Shown here one piece after another: positions 1 to 8,640 of a stretch of 26,111 nucleotides of DNA; positions within the stretch are counted from its first letter, which is position 1, and the number at the start of each line of letters is the position of its first letter. The DNA is taken from NCBI RefSeq assembly GCF_004359215.1, contig NC_090613.1, positions 3,686,161 to 3,712,271 of the forward strand, read 5' to 3'. The position numbers and the translations under genes are program-made. Under the pieces are notes generated by a model. That model saw only the letters and a program-made list of their open reading frames with translations. It had not been told where the DNA came from and ran no database searches. This DNA comes from Bremia lactucae. Lineage: Eukaryota > Oomycota > Peronosporomycetes > Peronosporales > Peronosporaceae.

Positions 1-569
1 TTGGCGGCTGGTACCTGGTGCGAATCTTTTCCTTAAAAATCGCCTATGGTACAGAACGCCTTTCTGTCCGCCAAAAGCGCCGAGAAAGCTCACTCGGAGG
101 CCTTTCCACGCAGATGCGACATGGTGTACGACACCAATTGGCTGTCATCCTCGATGAGCTGGGCGACATCGCATTGCTTCACGGCTAAAAGCCAGTGGAC
201 AATCGTGTGCGCCGCAGTTCCATCGAACTTGGGCGGGTCCATCCGAATGGGCCTCGGTTGATGCGGCCGGGCAGAGAGCATATCAACAATCCTGTTGATA
301 GCCTCGCTCCGAGTCTGCTCATGCCTCAGTTCATCCTGAGTCTGAGGGAAGGACTCCGCCGCAGCATGGCCCTGTGCCTCGGATGCGGCCCTCCGCTGTC
401 CGAGCACGAATACCTCAAACTGCTCCAACTGAGCAACATGTTGCTCAGGAGGACGACCCAGAAGCCTGGCCAAGGCTTGTTCACCAAATATCTGCGCCAT
501 AAGCCCTGCCACCTCCCGATGATGTTCGGAGAGGTGGGGGAAATGAGCTCAATCACTATTGAGGCTCAT
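1..569 (-). pseudogene. Family C Gypsy gag, N-terminal part, broken
   Basis: This is the 5' end of a retrotransposon gag, read leftwards and cut by the window edge. The likely start is the ATG at 569-567, just after the primer-binding site. The frame meets a TGA at codon 7, is then open to about position 90, and continues towards position 1 in shifted frames. The open part has a Gln/Glu/Ala-rich predicted coiled coil around EQHVAQLEQFEVFVLGQRRA, then a PRPIRMDPPKFDG segment typical of the entry into the gag capsid-like domain of oomycete Gypsy elements. The same protein starts at 25705 on the plus strand. No nucleocapsid or pol part is inside the window. The family assignment is from recognition of the protein pattern, not a search. 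Confidence 0.85.
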
Positions 570-605
570 CCTCACGTACACACGCAGAGATGCGGGTCGT
601 GGGAA

Positions 606-624
606 GGATTCTAAGTGCTGCCAA
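606..624 (-). other. Primer-binding site of the family C element
   Basis: Directly after the LTR end, two spacer bases are followed on the minus strand by TGGCAGCACTTAGAATCC. The position and the initial TGG fit a tRNA 3'-CCA primer site. The other family C copy has TGGTAGCACTTGAAATCC at the same place (25651). The primer tRNA was not identified. Confidence 0.55.
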
Positions 625-625
625 G

Positions 626-1157
626 TGTAGGCGGGCATGTCGTAATGCGGCCACGCTCTCCTTAGACACACACCCTAGCACAGCGAGGAAGCGGTTTAAC
701 CAGCTTCTCTTGCGTGAGTGAGGTAGTTGTGGTGGGCGCGTAAGCGACTTCACCCAACATTCTAAGTACTCCGGTCAAGTGTCGTCACAGGAGCGGTAAT
801 CCGGCTCCTCGTGCGCACTTACCAAGTAGAAAGTAGCTTTCAGAATGATTTATGTTTAATCGTATTAAACATAAATACCTTTTTCTAGCAATTAAAATGT
901 CATCTATACCGATAACAGTTTTTTTTTAATTTGTATTGCGAGCATATCTTTCTAAATACCTCGCGTAACGGATGACGCTTGGCGTCATCCTTCCTAATGT
1001 GATTGCACCCATGTGCATCACATAGACAGTTGGTCACAAATGTGAACCACACCCGTGCTGGGTCTAATTACTATTATTTAGTTATCGACCATCCCCTTAA
1101 GTACATTAAGTGTACTTAACAGGACTGTGTAACGTTAGGGCACTTTAGCCTGTTACA
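626..1157 (-). repeat. LTR C, 5' LTR of the leftward element
   Basis: This 532-bp repeat reads on the minus strand from TGTAACAGGC (1157) to CCGCCTACA (626) and is followed by a primer site and gag. Most of it recurs on the plus strand at 10580-11045; parts recur at 24891-25028 and 25588-25648. It contains a perfect 9-bp hairpin at 970-990 (GGATGACGC, loop TTG, GCGTCATCC). The partner 3' LTR lies outside the window. Confidence 0.85.
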
Positions 1158-1379
1158 TGATAGGTCAATTGTGCCGGTTTGAAAATCTTCATTTTCGCTC
1201 TCGTATTCGTGACCTCGAGTGACATGCAAATAAAAACTGTAGTGCTATCACGAGCACTGGTTCGTAGCATCCTGTAAATAATTGAATTATAATTTTCATC
1301 AAAAACCGATTTAATTGCATTATTAATATCGACCATAATAACGATCCATGAAGATCTTCGACTCTCGATCGTGATGCAG

Positions 1380-1430
1380 CGACGTCTGCGATACAAATAA
1401 TTTTGCAATCGGCAGCTCGCTCATGCAAAA
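1380..1430 (+). pseudogene. Gypsy RNase H scrap
   Basis: The plus strand reads DVCDTNNFAIGSSLMQN, a decayed form of the first RNase H motif of Gypsy pol (VVCDASDFAIGCALMQ type, containing the first catalytic Asp). The corresponding DNA at 7341-7384 in the family D pol is nearly the same. Only about 50 bp is recognisable, so this is a short relic of an old insertion. Confidence 0.6.
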
Positions 1431-1544
1431 TAGCGAGACCCTGAATGATATTTTTTGTATTTATGAGAGTAGCGTAATGTGTAGCAACTTGTAGAAAATT
1501 TAATGTTATAAGAGAAACCTTTATGCATGCCTTCCTAGCTTACT

Positions 1545-1680
1545 CCCCCTATCTTGAAAAGAAAAAAATCATGTTTTGCTACTTAATCTATATTTAGTAG
1601 AGGCTATTGCTGACGCTTTAAATGTGCCGGCTTGTTGTCTGTGCGATACAATTTGCAAGCAGCAGCATCAGGATTAGCAG
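1545..1680. repeat. Diverged copy of lectin-upstream DNA
   Basis: This segment aligns with 2463-2618. Shared landmarks in order are TATCTTGAA, TAGAGGCTATTG, GCCGGCTTGT, TTGCAAGCAGCAGCATCAGG and small indels between them. It is an older, more diverged copy than the pair 2242-2553 and 10159-10579. Confidence 0.6.
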
Positions 1681-2094
1681 GGGTATCGCAGCTTGAAAAT
1701 CGAATAACACGTGTTTTACTCTCTGGCTCTTATAGATAGCAAATATAATGCCCATATTAAAATTATTCTAGGTTTTGAGCATTCCTTAATAAGAAATAAG
1801 AAGCATATTGTATAAAATTTCTGGATTACGATGGCATGGGAACCATTGTTCTTATATATTTAAGAAAAACATTATTCCTGTCACAACTATAAACCTCTTC
1901 GTCTTCTAAAATTTTGCACATCATCTGTTTCGACCATGTGAGAAAGTAGTGCGAATCATCTCGTTGTAAGCGGAGCAAAACAATATTTCTCTTAAGATCT
2001 GCTGTTACATTCGTAATATTGCTATTTGAATTTCCTAATTACTACTGTACTATAGATGGAAACGGTGAACTTTGTTGCGTTTTCAAATAAAGCT

Positions 2095-2349
2095 TTATTT
2101 TAAACATTGAAAAGTAATTACAACCGTGTGGTACGATTGCAAACATGTGTTGATCTGTTCGCGATCGGCATTTACAGAATCGCTAACAGTATTTAGTCGA
2201 CTCACCTCCAAATATAAGGCCTTTAAAAGTTTGCGCGTTTCGAGGTCTATCTTATTGTTGTCGAACAGAGACTGGCTAAAGCACGCAGAATGTTGCTTTA
2301 TAAGACGATGCGAAATGTGATTAAACAGCGTCTCATTCAGATCCCTTTT
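2095..2349 (-). pseudogene. Unidentified coding remnant, C-terminal 84 codons
   Basis: The minus strand is open from 2349 to a TAA at 2097-2095 without an ATG, so it would be missed by start-based ORF calling. It has a plausible hydrophilic, helical composition, including LFDNNKIDLETRKLLKALYL. The stop overlaps an AATAAA-like polyadenylation motif on the same strand, as expected for the end of a real gene. The reading frame upstream is offset by one base at a run of A. Part of it is duplicated at about 10160-10256 with roughly as many replacement as silent changes, which suggests no constraint since duplication. I do not recognise the family. Confidence 0.4.
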
Positions 2350-2553
2350 TTACCGATGGTGTCACAACCCAATTCGTAATAAAAATAATGAACCTGCGAC
2401 AAATCGGCAGCGCAAATTTGTTAAGATCGGACGCTCTGGAAACCGCAAGCCTCAACATAAGACCACTATCCCATCTTGAAGAGACAGAACGATGTTGTTA
2501 TTAAGCTGTTGTTACTTGTCAGTATAGTATTAATAGAGGCTATTGTGTACAAG
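2242..2553. repeat. Segmental duplication, copy 1 (lectin upstream)
   Basis: From AGGTCTAT at 2242 to GAGGCTATTG near 2546 this DNA matches 10159-10579, with scattered substitutions. The distant copy carries about 118 extra bases (about 10313-10430) that are absent here. The copy here continues into the lectin promoter, while the distant one is interrupted by LTR C exactly after CTATTG. Confidence 0.8.
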
Positions 2554-2644
2554 TCCAAAACGTTTAATCGCGCCGGCTTGTAATCCGTTAAATACCATCT
2601 GCAAGCAGTAGCATCAGGGCTTTTAAGAAATTCACTTCGCAGAA

Positions 2645-2662
2645 TCATTTACGAATTTACTT
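2645..2662 (+). promoter_or_regulatory. Oomycete-type core promoter (Inr plus FPR)
   Basis: TCATTTACGAATTTACTT fits the oomycete initiator (TCATTT-like) followed closely by the flanking promoter region (A/T-rich ATTT core). It ends 5 bases before the lectin ATG, so transcription would start near 2645-2650 with a very short leader. The assignment is by consensus, not measurement. Confidence 0.65.
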
Positions 2663-2667
2663 TAAGC

Positions 2668-3153
2668 ATGTTGCGGCTCATATATTCAACTACGGTAACA
2701 GTTTTGCTACTCCTACAGTGTTCTAATGCCGCGACTATATTTAAAGACGAACCATTTGGAGGCTCAGAAACCAATTGTCAAACAGCTAAAGATCCTAGCA
2801 GGACGGTGACCGGTTTGATGGTGTGTTCCGGTGATCGCGTTGACAAAATTGGTGTATTTTATCAAGGAGTTGATGAACCAGAAACTTTGGGGGGGCCTGG
2901 AGGGGAGTGTCACAACTACACGCTTGGGCAAGACGAATACTTTAACAGAATTGAGGCTAGTGCAGATTTTCGCTACTTCGAAAGGCGCATTTTCTTCGTC
3001 CGATTTGACACCAACAAAGGCAATAAACTCGAGGGTGGGACCAAATCGGGTCGCGTGGGTATCTGTTCGCATTTAAACCACAAATTGGCTGGGATTGAAG
3101 GATGTTTTGGCAACGATGTCGACTCGATAACTCCAATATGGATTTCGATGTGA
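2668..3153 (+). CDS. Secreted jacalin-like lectin domain protein
   Basis: The 161-residue protein starts with a hydrophobic signal peptide (about residues 1-21, with a TVTVLLLLQ core, probable cleavage near SNA-A), so it should be secreted. The rest is one jacalin-like beta-prism domain: a VDKIGVFYQG strand near residue 59, a GGPGG turn near 75, LGQDEYFNRIEA, then RIFFVRFDTNKGNK and a C-terminal LAGIEGCFGNDVDSITPIW, the classic last Greek key (GxxGxxIDSIG type). Jacalin domains bind mannose- or galactose-type sugars; ligand and role here are inferred only. Four cysteines in the mature part suit a secreted protein. I see no RXLR or EER motif. A core promoter precedes it and AATAAA follows at 3180. 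It is the only intact non-element gene and sits among retrotransposons, a setting common for secreted oomycete proteins. The ATG is the only one that supplies a signal peptide. Confidence 0.85.
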   Translation: MLRLIYSTTVTVLLLLQCSNAATIFKDEPFGGSETNCQTAKDPSRTVTGLMVCSGDRVDKIGVFYQGVDEPETLGGPGGECHNYTLGQDEYFNRIEASADFRYFERRIFFVRFDTNKGNKLEGGTKSGRVGICSHLNHKLAGIEGCFGNDVDSITPIWISM

Positions 3154-3179
3154 TGATGTGCGCCTATGCTCTTGCATAT

Positions 3180-3185
3180 AATAAA
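3180..3185 (+). promoter_or_regulatory. Polyadenylation signal of the lectin gene
   Basis: AATAAA lies 26 bases after the lectin stop codon, within an AT-rich stretch, which suits a short 3' UTR. Confidence 0.5.
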
Positions 3186-3398
3186 ATTAAAAATAGGTCT
3201 GTATCTGTATGCGCTTAATGTCATAATAATATTAATATTCGCAGCGGTTGCGTTTTGCCAAAACTATACACCTTTTTTAACAATCAAAAAGTTTTGAATC
3301 ACTGTCAACTTTGCTGCACTGGGCATTAAACGCGGTGAGGCAAATTAAGTAAGAGTCGAGAGATCGAAGCCTTATATTTCCACTGCGCCTTTTGCATC

Positions 3399-4012
3399 TG
3401 TAACGGGGTGTATCGTTATATGAAATTAACACTTAAAGGTTGTTAATTAATATGTTATCTAAAAGGTAGATAATACTTGGAGGATATTACTTTACATGGT
3501 AATATTCTAAAAGCTTATCCACTGGTAAATATAGACCATCATATCTACTTCTCCGCGGTCCAGTCAGCGCTTGACGCGCGCAAAGAGAAAGACAGATAAG
3601 ACTTTCAGTATTTTTACCAGATATTTTTTTTACTTGATTCAACTTCTTGAAAAAACTACCAGGACTTAGGCGTGCTACCTTAGCAGTTGCTCAATTGGAG
3701 CAGTTTGAGGAATTCGTGCTCGGATAGCGGAGAGCCGCGTCCGAGGCACAAAGATATAAGATAAGATAAGAATTCAATTGCATGTTTAGTATTACTTTAT
3801 CATTAAGTTATGGTCCAACAGATAAAAAGAAGAGATACTTAATTATATCAATACAGTATTCATTTTACCCTCTTTAAGCAGGTAACCTTAAAAGAGAAGT
3901 CTTCCTCTGCACGTACTTAGTGTACGTGAAGTGACGTAAAACACCACTCGCAACTGAAGCAGTGCGAAGTGGACTTGTACTGAAGCAGTACAACTCGTAG
4001 TGCCCCGTTACA
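3399..4012 (+). repeat. LTR A, 5' LTR, interrupted by an insert
   Basis: The repeat starts TGTAACGGGG and ends GCCCCGTTACA, so its termini are inverted repeats. It aligns with the reverse complement of 15536-15954. Relative to that copy it carries an extra block at about 3611-3780. Near the 3' end is a perfect 8-bp hairpin (TTGTACTG AAG CAGTACAA). It is followed by a primer site and gag. Confidence 0.85.
3611..3780. repeat. 170-bp insert in LTR A carrying a gag C scrap
   Basis: This block is absent from the other LTR A copy, where the flanking sequence (GACTTTACTACATGTTT) is continuous. Within it, 3658-3751 matches the family C gag coiled-coil region (GAGCAGTTTGAGG, TTCGTGCTCGGA, GCCGCGTCCGAGGC) on the plus strand. 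The remainder is AT-rich and matches nothing else seen here. Confidence 0.65.
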
Positions 4013-4014
4013 CC

Positions 4015-4032
4015 TGGTAGTACTTTGTAGTC
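4015..4032 (+). other. Primer-binding site of the family A element
   Basis: After the LTR and two spacer bases comes TGGTAGTACTTTGTAGTC. The TGG start and the position fit a tRNA primer site. Its first bases resemble those of families B and C. Confidence 0.5.
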
Positions 4033-4062
4033 CGTCCAAGGACTCCAGCTCCATTATCTAAC

Positions 4063-5215
4063 ATGGACATGATAGATGATAATGGAAATACGCATCACGT
4101 TTCGCGTGATAGCTTCTCCTTTCTAAGTGACATAGAAAAGAGTGCGGTCGAACGAATGAGTTCGACCGTAGGAAACGATGCAATCCTGGCATTACTGTCT
4201 AACTTCGACAGAGATGCCCTCCATTCAACTATCGCCAAGTTCATACAACATGAACTTGACGAGATGAAGGAAAAAGTAGCCTTGCTGAATCAGCAAGGCT
4301 CTCAATAGGCGGAACTGTTGAGATTACAACAGGTACAGACCCCTGTACCTGGGATGACGCACACGCATCGTCCGGAAACGTTTAAGATAGATCTCTCTAA
4401 GTATAGGGGAGTCGAAGAAGACTCCGTCTTGAGATGGTTTGTCGAGTTTGACGATACCATAAGAGCTCGTCACATCGTCGAAGAGCAAATGCAAGTCGCA
4501 TTTGCTCAATCAAATTAGGCAGGTCGTGCCAAAACTGTGGCACTTGGCCTTAAGTTGCGCGACCCATACGTCTTTGGTTCGTTAGAGGCTTTTAAAGCTC
4601 GTCTCAAACAGACGTTTGAATCAGCAAGGTTTGAGTTGAGAGCTCGTTCAGAGCTTCTGAAACTTAAGCAAGGCAAGCGTGATGTTCACGCATTTGCCCA
4701 GCACATACGACTCTTAGCGAGTTGTATAACAAAATAACCCAGTTCATGAACACACGTTGATTACGGTGTTCGTACAAGGTCTAACGGATGGTCTCGTAAA
4801 GGCCCACCTGTTCCGATTGGAACTGGATACGCTTGAAGAAGCAATATCCGTTCCGGAACAGGAGAACTTTAGCTTGAGACAGGCTCAAGCTAGTTCGTCA
4901 TCACATCGTCCACCAAGACGACACGAGTTAAGAGGTCCAGAACCCATGGACCTTTCCTATGTCGAAAGCGAGAAACCTCGCTTTTCGAATTATAAGCGAT
5001 CGCAGAAATGCCATCGCTGCCAAAAATTAGGACACTACGCTCATGAGTCTAGTGCCCCTCGCCCAGTACCGAAAGGTACTGAACGTAATTTTTGACCGTA
5101 TGCTAAAAAAGGCAACGGTCGTGGGTCCGACGTTGTTGCGAAATCGCAACAGCGAGGCAGACCGCCAGAAAACGGTCGGGGTCAGTAGGGGCGCAACGCC
5201 CTACTGATCCAGCAA
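4063..5215 (+). pseudogene. Family A Gypsy gag, broken
   Basis: This is a near full-length gag split by stops and frameshifts. It opens at ATG 4063, meets TAG after 81 codons, then resumes in the same family pattern. The capsid-like part includes FKIDLSKYRGVEEDS, MQVAFAQSN, ALGLKLRDPY and KQGKRDVHAFAQH, matching the retrotransposon gag domain. A TAG follows AFAQSN, and the frame shifts near 4735. Further on, EPMDLSYVESE leads into a CCHC zinc knuckle (CHRCQKLGHYAHES at about 5009-5050) whose last Cys is Ser. Gag would coat and package element RNA. The DNA is exceptionally rich in perfect hairpins. It cannot make an intact protein. Confidence 0.85.
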
Positions 5216-5320
5216 CCTCAAGAGAATTTGCGAATCCCTTGACTTAAGTTGCTCCAGACACACAATTATTATGCGTCTCTACACCTGGTGATGAGGTATA
5301 ACTCATCACCTTGAAGTCAA

Positions 5321-5680
5321 AAGTGACAAATGATTTGTCACTTAGAGTCCTAGTGGACTGCGAGCATCGAATAATTTTATTCGTCACCAGTCACTAGAGG
5401 GTCGTAGGCTCAAATATGTTGAGCGCGACATCTCTCCTACGAGGATGACGGTGCGTCTAGCGACAGGTGCATCGATAACAGTAATGAAACGCGTAGTGAA
5501 ATTTCTCTACACGTTTTAGAAATTACAGTACGACGATAATTTTATCGTACTGGATTTGGATGACAAATTTGATGTCATCCTAGGTTTACCTTGGCTCAGA
5601 AAATACGAGCCAAGGATCAGCTGGCAGCATCGATCCGTAAAGATGCCTGCCACTTGTTCATTAGATGGCCATCTGACGAA
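5321..5680 (+). pseudogene. Family A retropepsin-type protease, broken
   Basis: The plus strand encodes VLVDC where the intact sister copy at 11521-11560 has LVDCGASNNF, the aspartic protease active-site loop. Here a one-base deletion after GACTGCG destroys the loop. Further on, FIVLDLDDKFDVILGLPWLRKYEP (about 5540-5613, in shifted frames) is the C-terminal half with the conserved LG turn. The protease would cut the gag-pol polyprotein. It precedes RT by an 800-bp linker, as in other oomycete Gypsy pols. Confidence 0.75.
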
Positions 5681-6480
5681 CGTCTTGGACCGTCCACAAG
5701 CGTGTGGATGAACTACGAGCGAGTGCGATGGTCTCACTTGTGGTACGTTCGTTAGTACAACTGCACAAGATCACAGTGTGATTACTAATACCACTGTGGA
5801 GTCAGCTGCCGGCGGCTGTGCTAATGCATAGCCAGCGCCAAAGGTCTACCACTCGAATGAGTCGAGTGGATTGAGACATGAATGTACGCTTAGTGGGCGA
5901 CATTCAAAGAAGATACCGGTTGTCCAAAATGGACAACACGATGATTCCAGGTCGAGTAGAGAGTCGACCGCAGAGGACCCGACTGTGATAGCGCAATCGC
6001 AGTCGGAAGACGTCGAGGGGATAAGTCCCCACGTACTCAATGTTGAGTGACTAGACTCCAACATCCCGAGGGATTTAATCCCTCGGCAGCCTGTGGATAA
6101 AACCCAGGAAGAAGCCGAGACATTAATTGTCTTGGTTGATAACGTTTCAAGAGTAGGCGCTTATACTCTTAATCTGTATGCGCCTCCGAAGTTAACTTCG
6201 AAGATAACTCAATTACCAACCCTAGAACCTAAGCGGTTCTTGAGAGATCTGCATTGTGGTAGAATCAAGATGATCTGCATACTCGTCAAGAGGACGTATA
6301 CGTAACAGACATTCGGTCAGCGGTAATTTTTGCAGAGAACGAACGGGTTCTCAGCAGCTCATCGATGGACGAAAATGTCCTCGATGAGAAGACTCAGATT
6401 GAAAGATACACTACTCAATCTTGGGAATCACTCAAGTGAAATCCTCTATACGAGAATTTAATAGCATTCAGGGATGTATT
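5681..6480 (+). pseudogene. Family A protease-RT linker
   Basis: This poorly conserved linker has no named domain. Frame fragments such as VSRVGAYTLNLYAPPKLTS (about 6145-6200) are shared with the second copy at 12300-12360. The stretch is packed with perfect inverted repeats (for example 5849-5869, 5980-6005, 6066-6086 and 6187-6200). Stops occur in every frame. Confidence 0.65.
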
Positions 6481-6769
6481 CCCTGTAGCAGTTCCATGCG
6501 AGTTGCCTAAATATAAAGGCACTCGACATCAGATCGAGCTCAAACCGAGCTCGAAGTACAGTGTCATGAAGCAGGGGCCACTGCCTCGTGAAAAAATACT
6601 AGAGATTGATAAATTCTTTATCGATCGATTAAAAGCGATTCATGTGAGGGAGTCAACTTCCCCGCATAGCTCTCCAACCTTCTGTGTGTGAAAGGCCACA
6701 GAAGGGTGGCGGATAGTGCACGCATTCAACAAGCTGAATGCTGCAACAGTACCGGCTCAAACGCCGATG
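6481..6769 (+). pseudogene. Family A reverse transcriptase, N-terminal part
   Basis: The plus strand shows the entry to Gypsy RT: KGTRHQIELKPSSKYSV, then PLPREKILEIDKFF, ESTSPHSSPTFCV and, after a TGA, KATEGWRIVHAFNKLNAAT and PAQTP, which ends at the assembly gap. The finger and start of the palm are present; the catalytic motifs would lie in and beyond the gap. Confidence 0.85.
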
Positions 6770-6869
6770 NNNNNNNNNNNNNNNNNNNNNNNNNNNNNNN
6801 NNNNNNNNNNNNNNNNNNNNNNNNNNNNNNNNNNNNNNNNNNNNNNNNNNNNNNNNNNNNNNNNNNNNN
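6770..6869. other. Assembly gap (100 N)
   Basis: A run of exactly 100 N. An RT of this type would need roughly 240 bases between the flanking motifs PAQTP and YFDD, so the gap length is a placeholder. The protein family appears to change from A to D across it. Confidence 0.95.
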
Positions 6870-7200
6870 ATTCCTACGCGCCTCATTACTTTGACGATGT
6901 ATTCGTGTATAGTAGGGCCGAGAACGGGCTGAGCGCAATAGAGTCGCACATGCGTCATTTAGACGCTGTGTTGCAGACTTTAAAGGACGCCCAATTGTAC
7001 GTAAACTTGCAAAAGTGCATCATAGGGGTCCCTGAGATACCTGTACTGGGCTGCATCGTTGGTACACATGGTGTACGAGAAGACCCAGACAAGGTAAAAT
7101 CACCAAAGGAATAGCCAATCCCACGGCATGTGAAGGATTTGCGCGAATTCCTAGGGCCGCTAATTACTTGCATAAGTATAGCAAGAATTATGTGGAACGA
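6870..7200 (+). pseudogene. Family D reverse transcriptase, palm end to connection
   Basis: The RT active site YFDD is intact at 6887-6898 in HYFDDVFVYSRAENG. It is followed by SHMRHLDAVLQTLKDAQLYV, then KCIIGVPEIPVLGCIVG and the thumb-like DPDKVK segment. A stop after SPKE and further stops near 7140-7230 break the connection to RNase H. The catalytic motif survives but the protein cannot be made whole. Confidence 0.85.
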
Positions 7201-7289
7201 ACTAAGCCCTTGTCGGATCTCCTTAATTGAGATGCAGAAAGGGTTTTGTCAAAGGAACAAGTAGATGTTCATATCAGTGACGGAATCTA

Positions 7290-7690
7290 GTTTTGAGGCA
7301 CCGGTTTTGCATTGCCAGACGTGGATAAGCCTTTTAGCGTCGTCTGCGATGCAAGCAATTTTGCAATCGGCAGCGCGCTCATGACGACGGTGTCGACCGT
7401 GTCATCTCTTGTCATTTGTGGCTTCTGAAAGGCGCAAAACTGAATATAATGTGCATAACAAGGAGCTGCTTTAAAAATGTATGGTCTTGTTAAGTTTCGA
7501 GTGCTCATGCTGGGCACCGAACCATTTGTAGTTAGTACAGATCAAGCATCACTGTGGACTGCTATATATTCACCGCACCTCTCACTTAGAATGGCAAGAT
7601 GGCTGACATTGACTCTAATTTAAAAGTTGAATAAGCCGGGTAAGTCAAATGTCTTGGCTGACGCGTTATCGCGCAGACCAGACTTCGAAG
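7290..7690 (+). pseudogene. Family D RNase H, broken
   Basis: The RNase H motifs can be followed with stops between them: FALPDVDKPFSVVCDASNFA (first Asp, about 7300-7360), a decayed middle in which the Glu-containing motif is lost, LVKFRVLMLGTEPFVVSTDQASL (last Asp, about 7486-7555), then SPHLSLRMARWL and the end NKPGKSNVLADALSRRP (7630-7680). The order and spacing are those of Gypsy pol. Confidence 0.8.
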
Positions 7691-8640
7691 CAAGACAGCA
7701 GGAAAGTGTGTATAGTGCTAAGGCACAAGTTGAGTCGTCAACGTTGGTAGCCATGAATGCATACCACATGACGAACTCATTGGCCTCCGAAATTAAGGAA
7801 AGCTACAGGCAGGACGACCACTGTCGCCTGCTGTTGGATCACTTTGGTGGGCAAAAGGTTTCCCTTCCGTCGCACCTGAAAGCTAAGCTCAATCGCTTTA
7901 GCTACAGCGATGGCCTGTTATGGCATCAGCTGTCACCTTGTGATCCCTTGAAAATCTATGTGCCGCATAACACAGATCTCAAGCTGATGATCCTTTCCGA
8001 GCTCTATGGTGCGCCATCTAGTGGGCATCTGGGCCGTGAAAAGACATTCCTACAAGTGTCAGAGGAACTTTGGTGACCACATCTATATAGATGGGTGGCC
8101 AACTATATCCGCTCTTGCGGACAGTGTCAGCACATTCAGCCTGCACCGTCCAGCAGTTCGCCATTGAAGCCGCTGCCGGTTTTAACGGATTGTTGGAAGA
8201 CGGTCAGTCTGGACTTCATAATTGGCATGCTGCCTGACCACAAGGGTCGGTCGGCGCTCGTCGTCTTTGTAGACAGACTGAGCGTTATATTGCATTTAGC
8301 ATCATGTAAAACATCGATCACAGGCAAGGAGGCAGCTCTCTTGTTCCTGGATCATGTTTACCAACTACACGGGATGCCCGAGCTCACTGTATCGAACCGG
8401 GATCCACGTTTGACGTCTGGTTTTTTTGGCGTCATGTGTTTGAGCTGCTGGGTCCCAGGCTCCACATGTTGACCGCAGATCATTCCCAGACCGATGCCCA
8501 AGCAGAACGTGCAAATCGGGTCGTGGCGGATGTCTTACGCACGATAGCAACTCCCAAAAAATGGAGCAATCAATTGCCCTTTCTGGAGTTCGCTATAAAT
8601 AACATGTCCACGCCAGTACGGGTGATTTAAATTAATAGAC
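7690..8640 (+). pseudogene. Family D integrase, broken
   Basis: One open stretch (7627-8076) includes the segment before integrase and the zinc-binding start: SSGHLGREKTFLQVSEELW then a TGA, and YRWVANYIRSCGQCQHIQP with the paired Cys of the HHCC finger. The catalytic core follows: SLDFIIGMLPDHKGRSALVV (first Asp), HGMPELTVSNRDPRLTSGFF (second Asp), a frameshift near 8440, then TADHSQTDAQAERANRV (catalytic Glu in AERANR) and LPFLEFAINNMST. Integrase inserts the element DNA. The DDE residues remain visible, but the frameshift and stop inactivate it. Confidence 0.88.

Larger units (their letters stand above)
1158..2094. other. Non-element DNA with scraps, no intact gene
   Basis: This AT-rich stretch holds no convincing complete gene. 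Two parts are explained: an RNase H scrap at 1380-1430 and a diverged copy of lectin-upstream DNA at 1545-1680. I found no lectin-like coding sequence after the latter. The remainder (1158-1379, 1431-1544, 1681-2094) matched nothing else in the window by eye. Confidence 0.5.
4145..6716 (+). repeat. Dense series of short perfect inverted repeats (family A copy 1)
   Basis: Perfect or nearly perfect hairpins read by eye: 4145-4168 (9 bp, loop 6), 4278-4300 (10, loop 3), 4330-4351 (9, loop 4), 4483-4507 (10, loop 5), 4526-4543 (6), 4870-4892 (9, loop 5), 4933-4953 (7), 4964-4985 (8-9), 5287-5310 (9, loop 6), 5321-5343 (10, loop 3), 5408-5424 (6), 5533-5548 (7, loop 2), 5558-5580 (8), 5589-5615 (9), 5849-5869 (8), 5919-5937 (7), 5980-6005 (10, one G-T), 6066-6086 (9), 6149-6170 (7), 6187-6200 (palindrome), 6358-6388 (12, one bulge), 6396-6421 (7), 6604-6626 (10, one G-T), and CCTTCTGTG with CACAGAAGG around 6678-6705. 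Stems of 8 bp or more with short loops should be rare by chance in 2.6 kb. Confidence 0.8.

Noticed and set aside
195..614. Plus-strand ORF of 139 codons at the window start
   Set aside because: It is the complement of the family C gag on the minus strand, which has the recognisable protein pattern.
1238..1260. tRNA-like stem (GTGCTATCACGAGCAC)
   Set aside because: Only a single short hairpin; no cloverleaf could be built.
2250..2349. Possible intron in the minus-strand remnant (GTAAAA to CTTTAG)
   Set aside because: Splicing at these sites leads to a stop in the following exon, so the frame is not rescued.
2764..3072. Minus-strand ORF of 102 codons within the lectin gene
   Set aside because: Antisense shadow of the lectin, with no domain or promoter of its own.
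6688..6958. Several ORFs spanning the first N run
   Set aside because: They translate the gap as X and are only open because of it.
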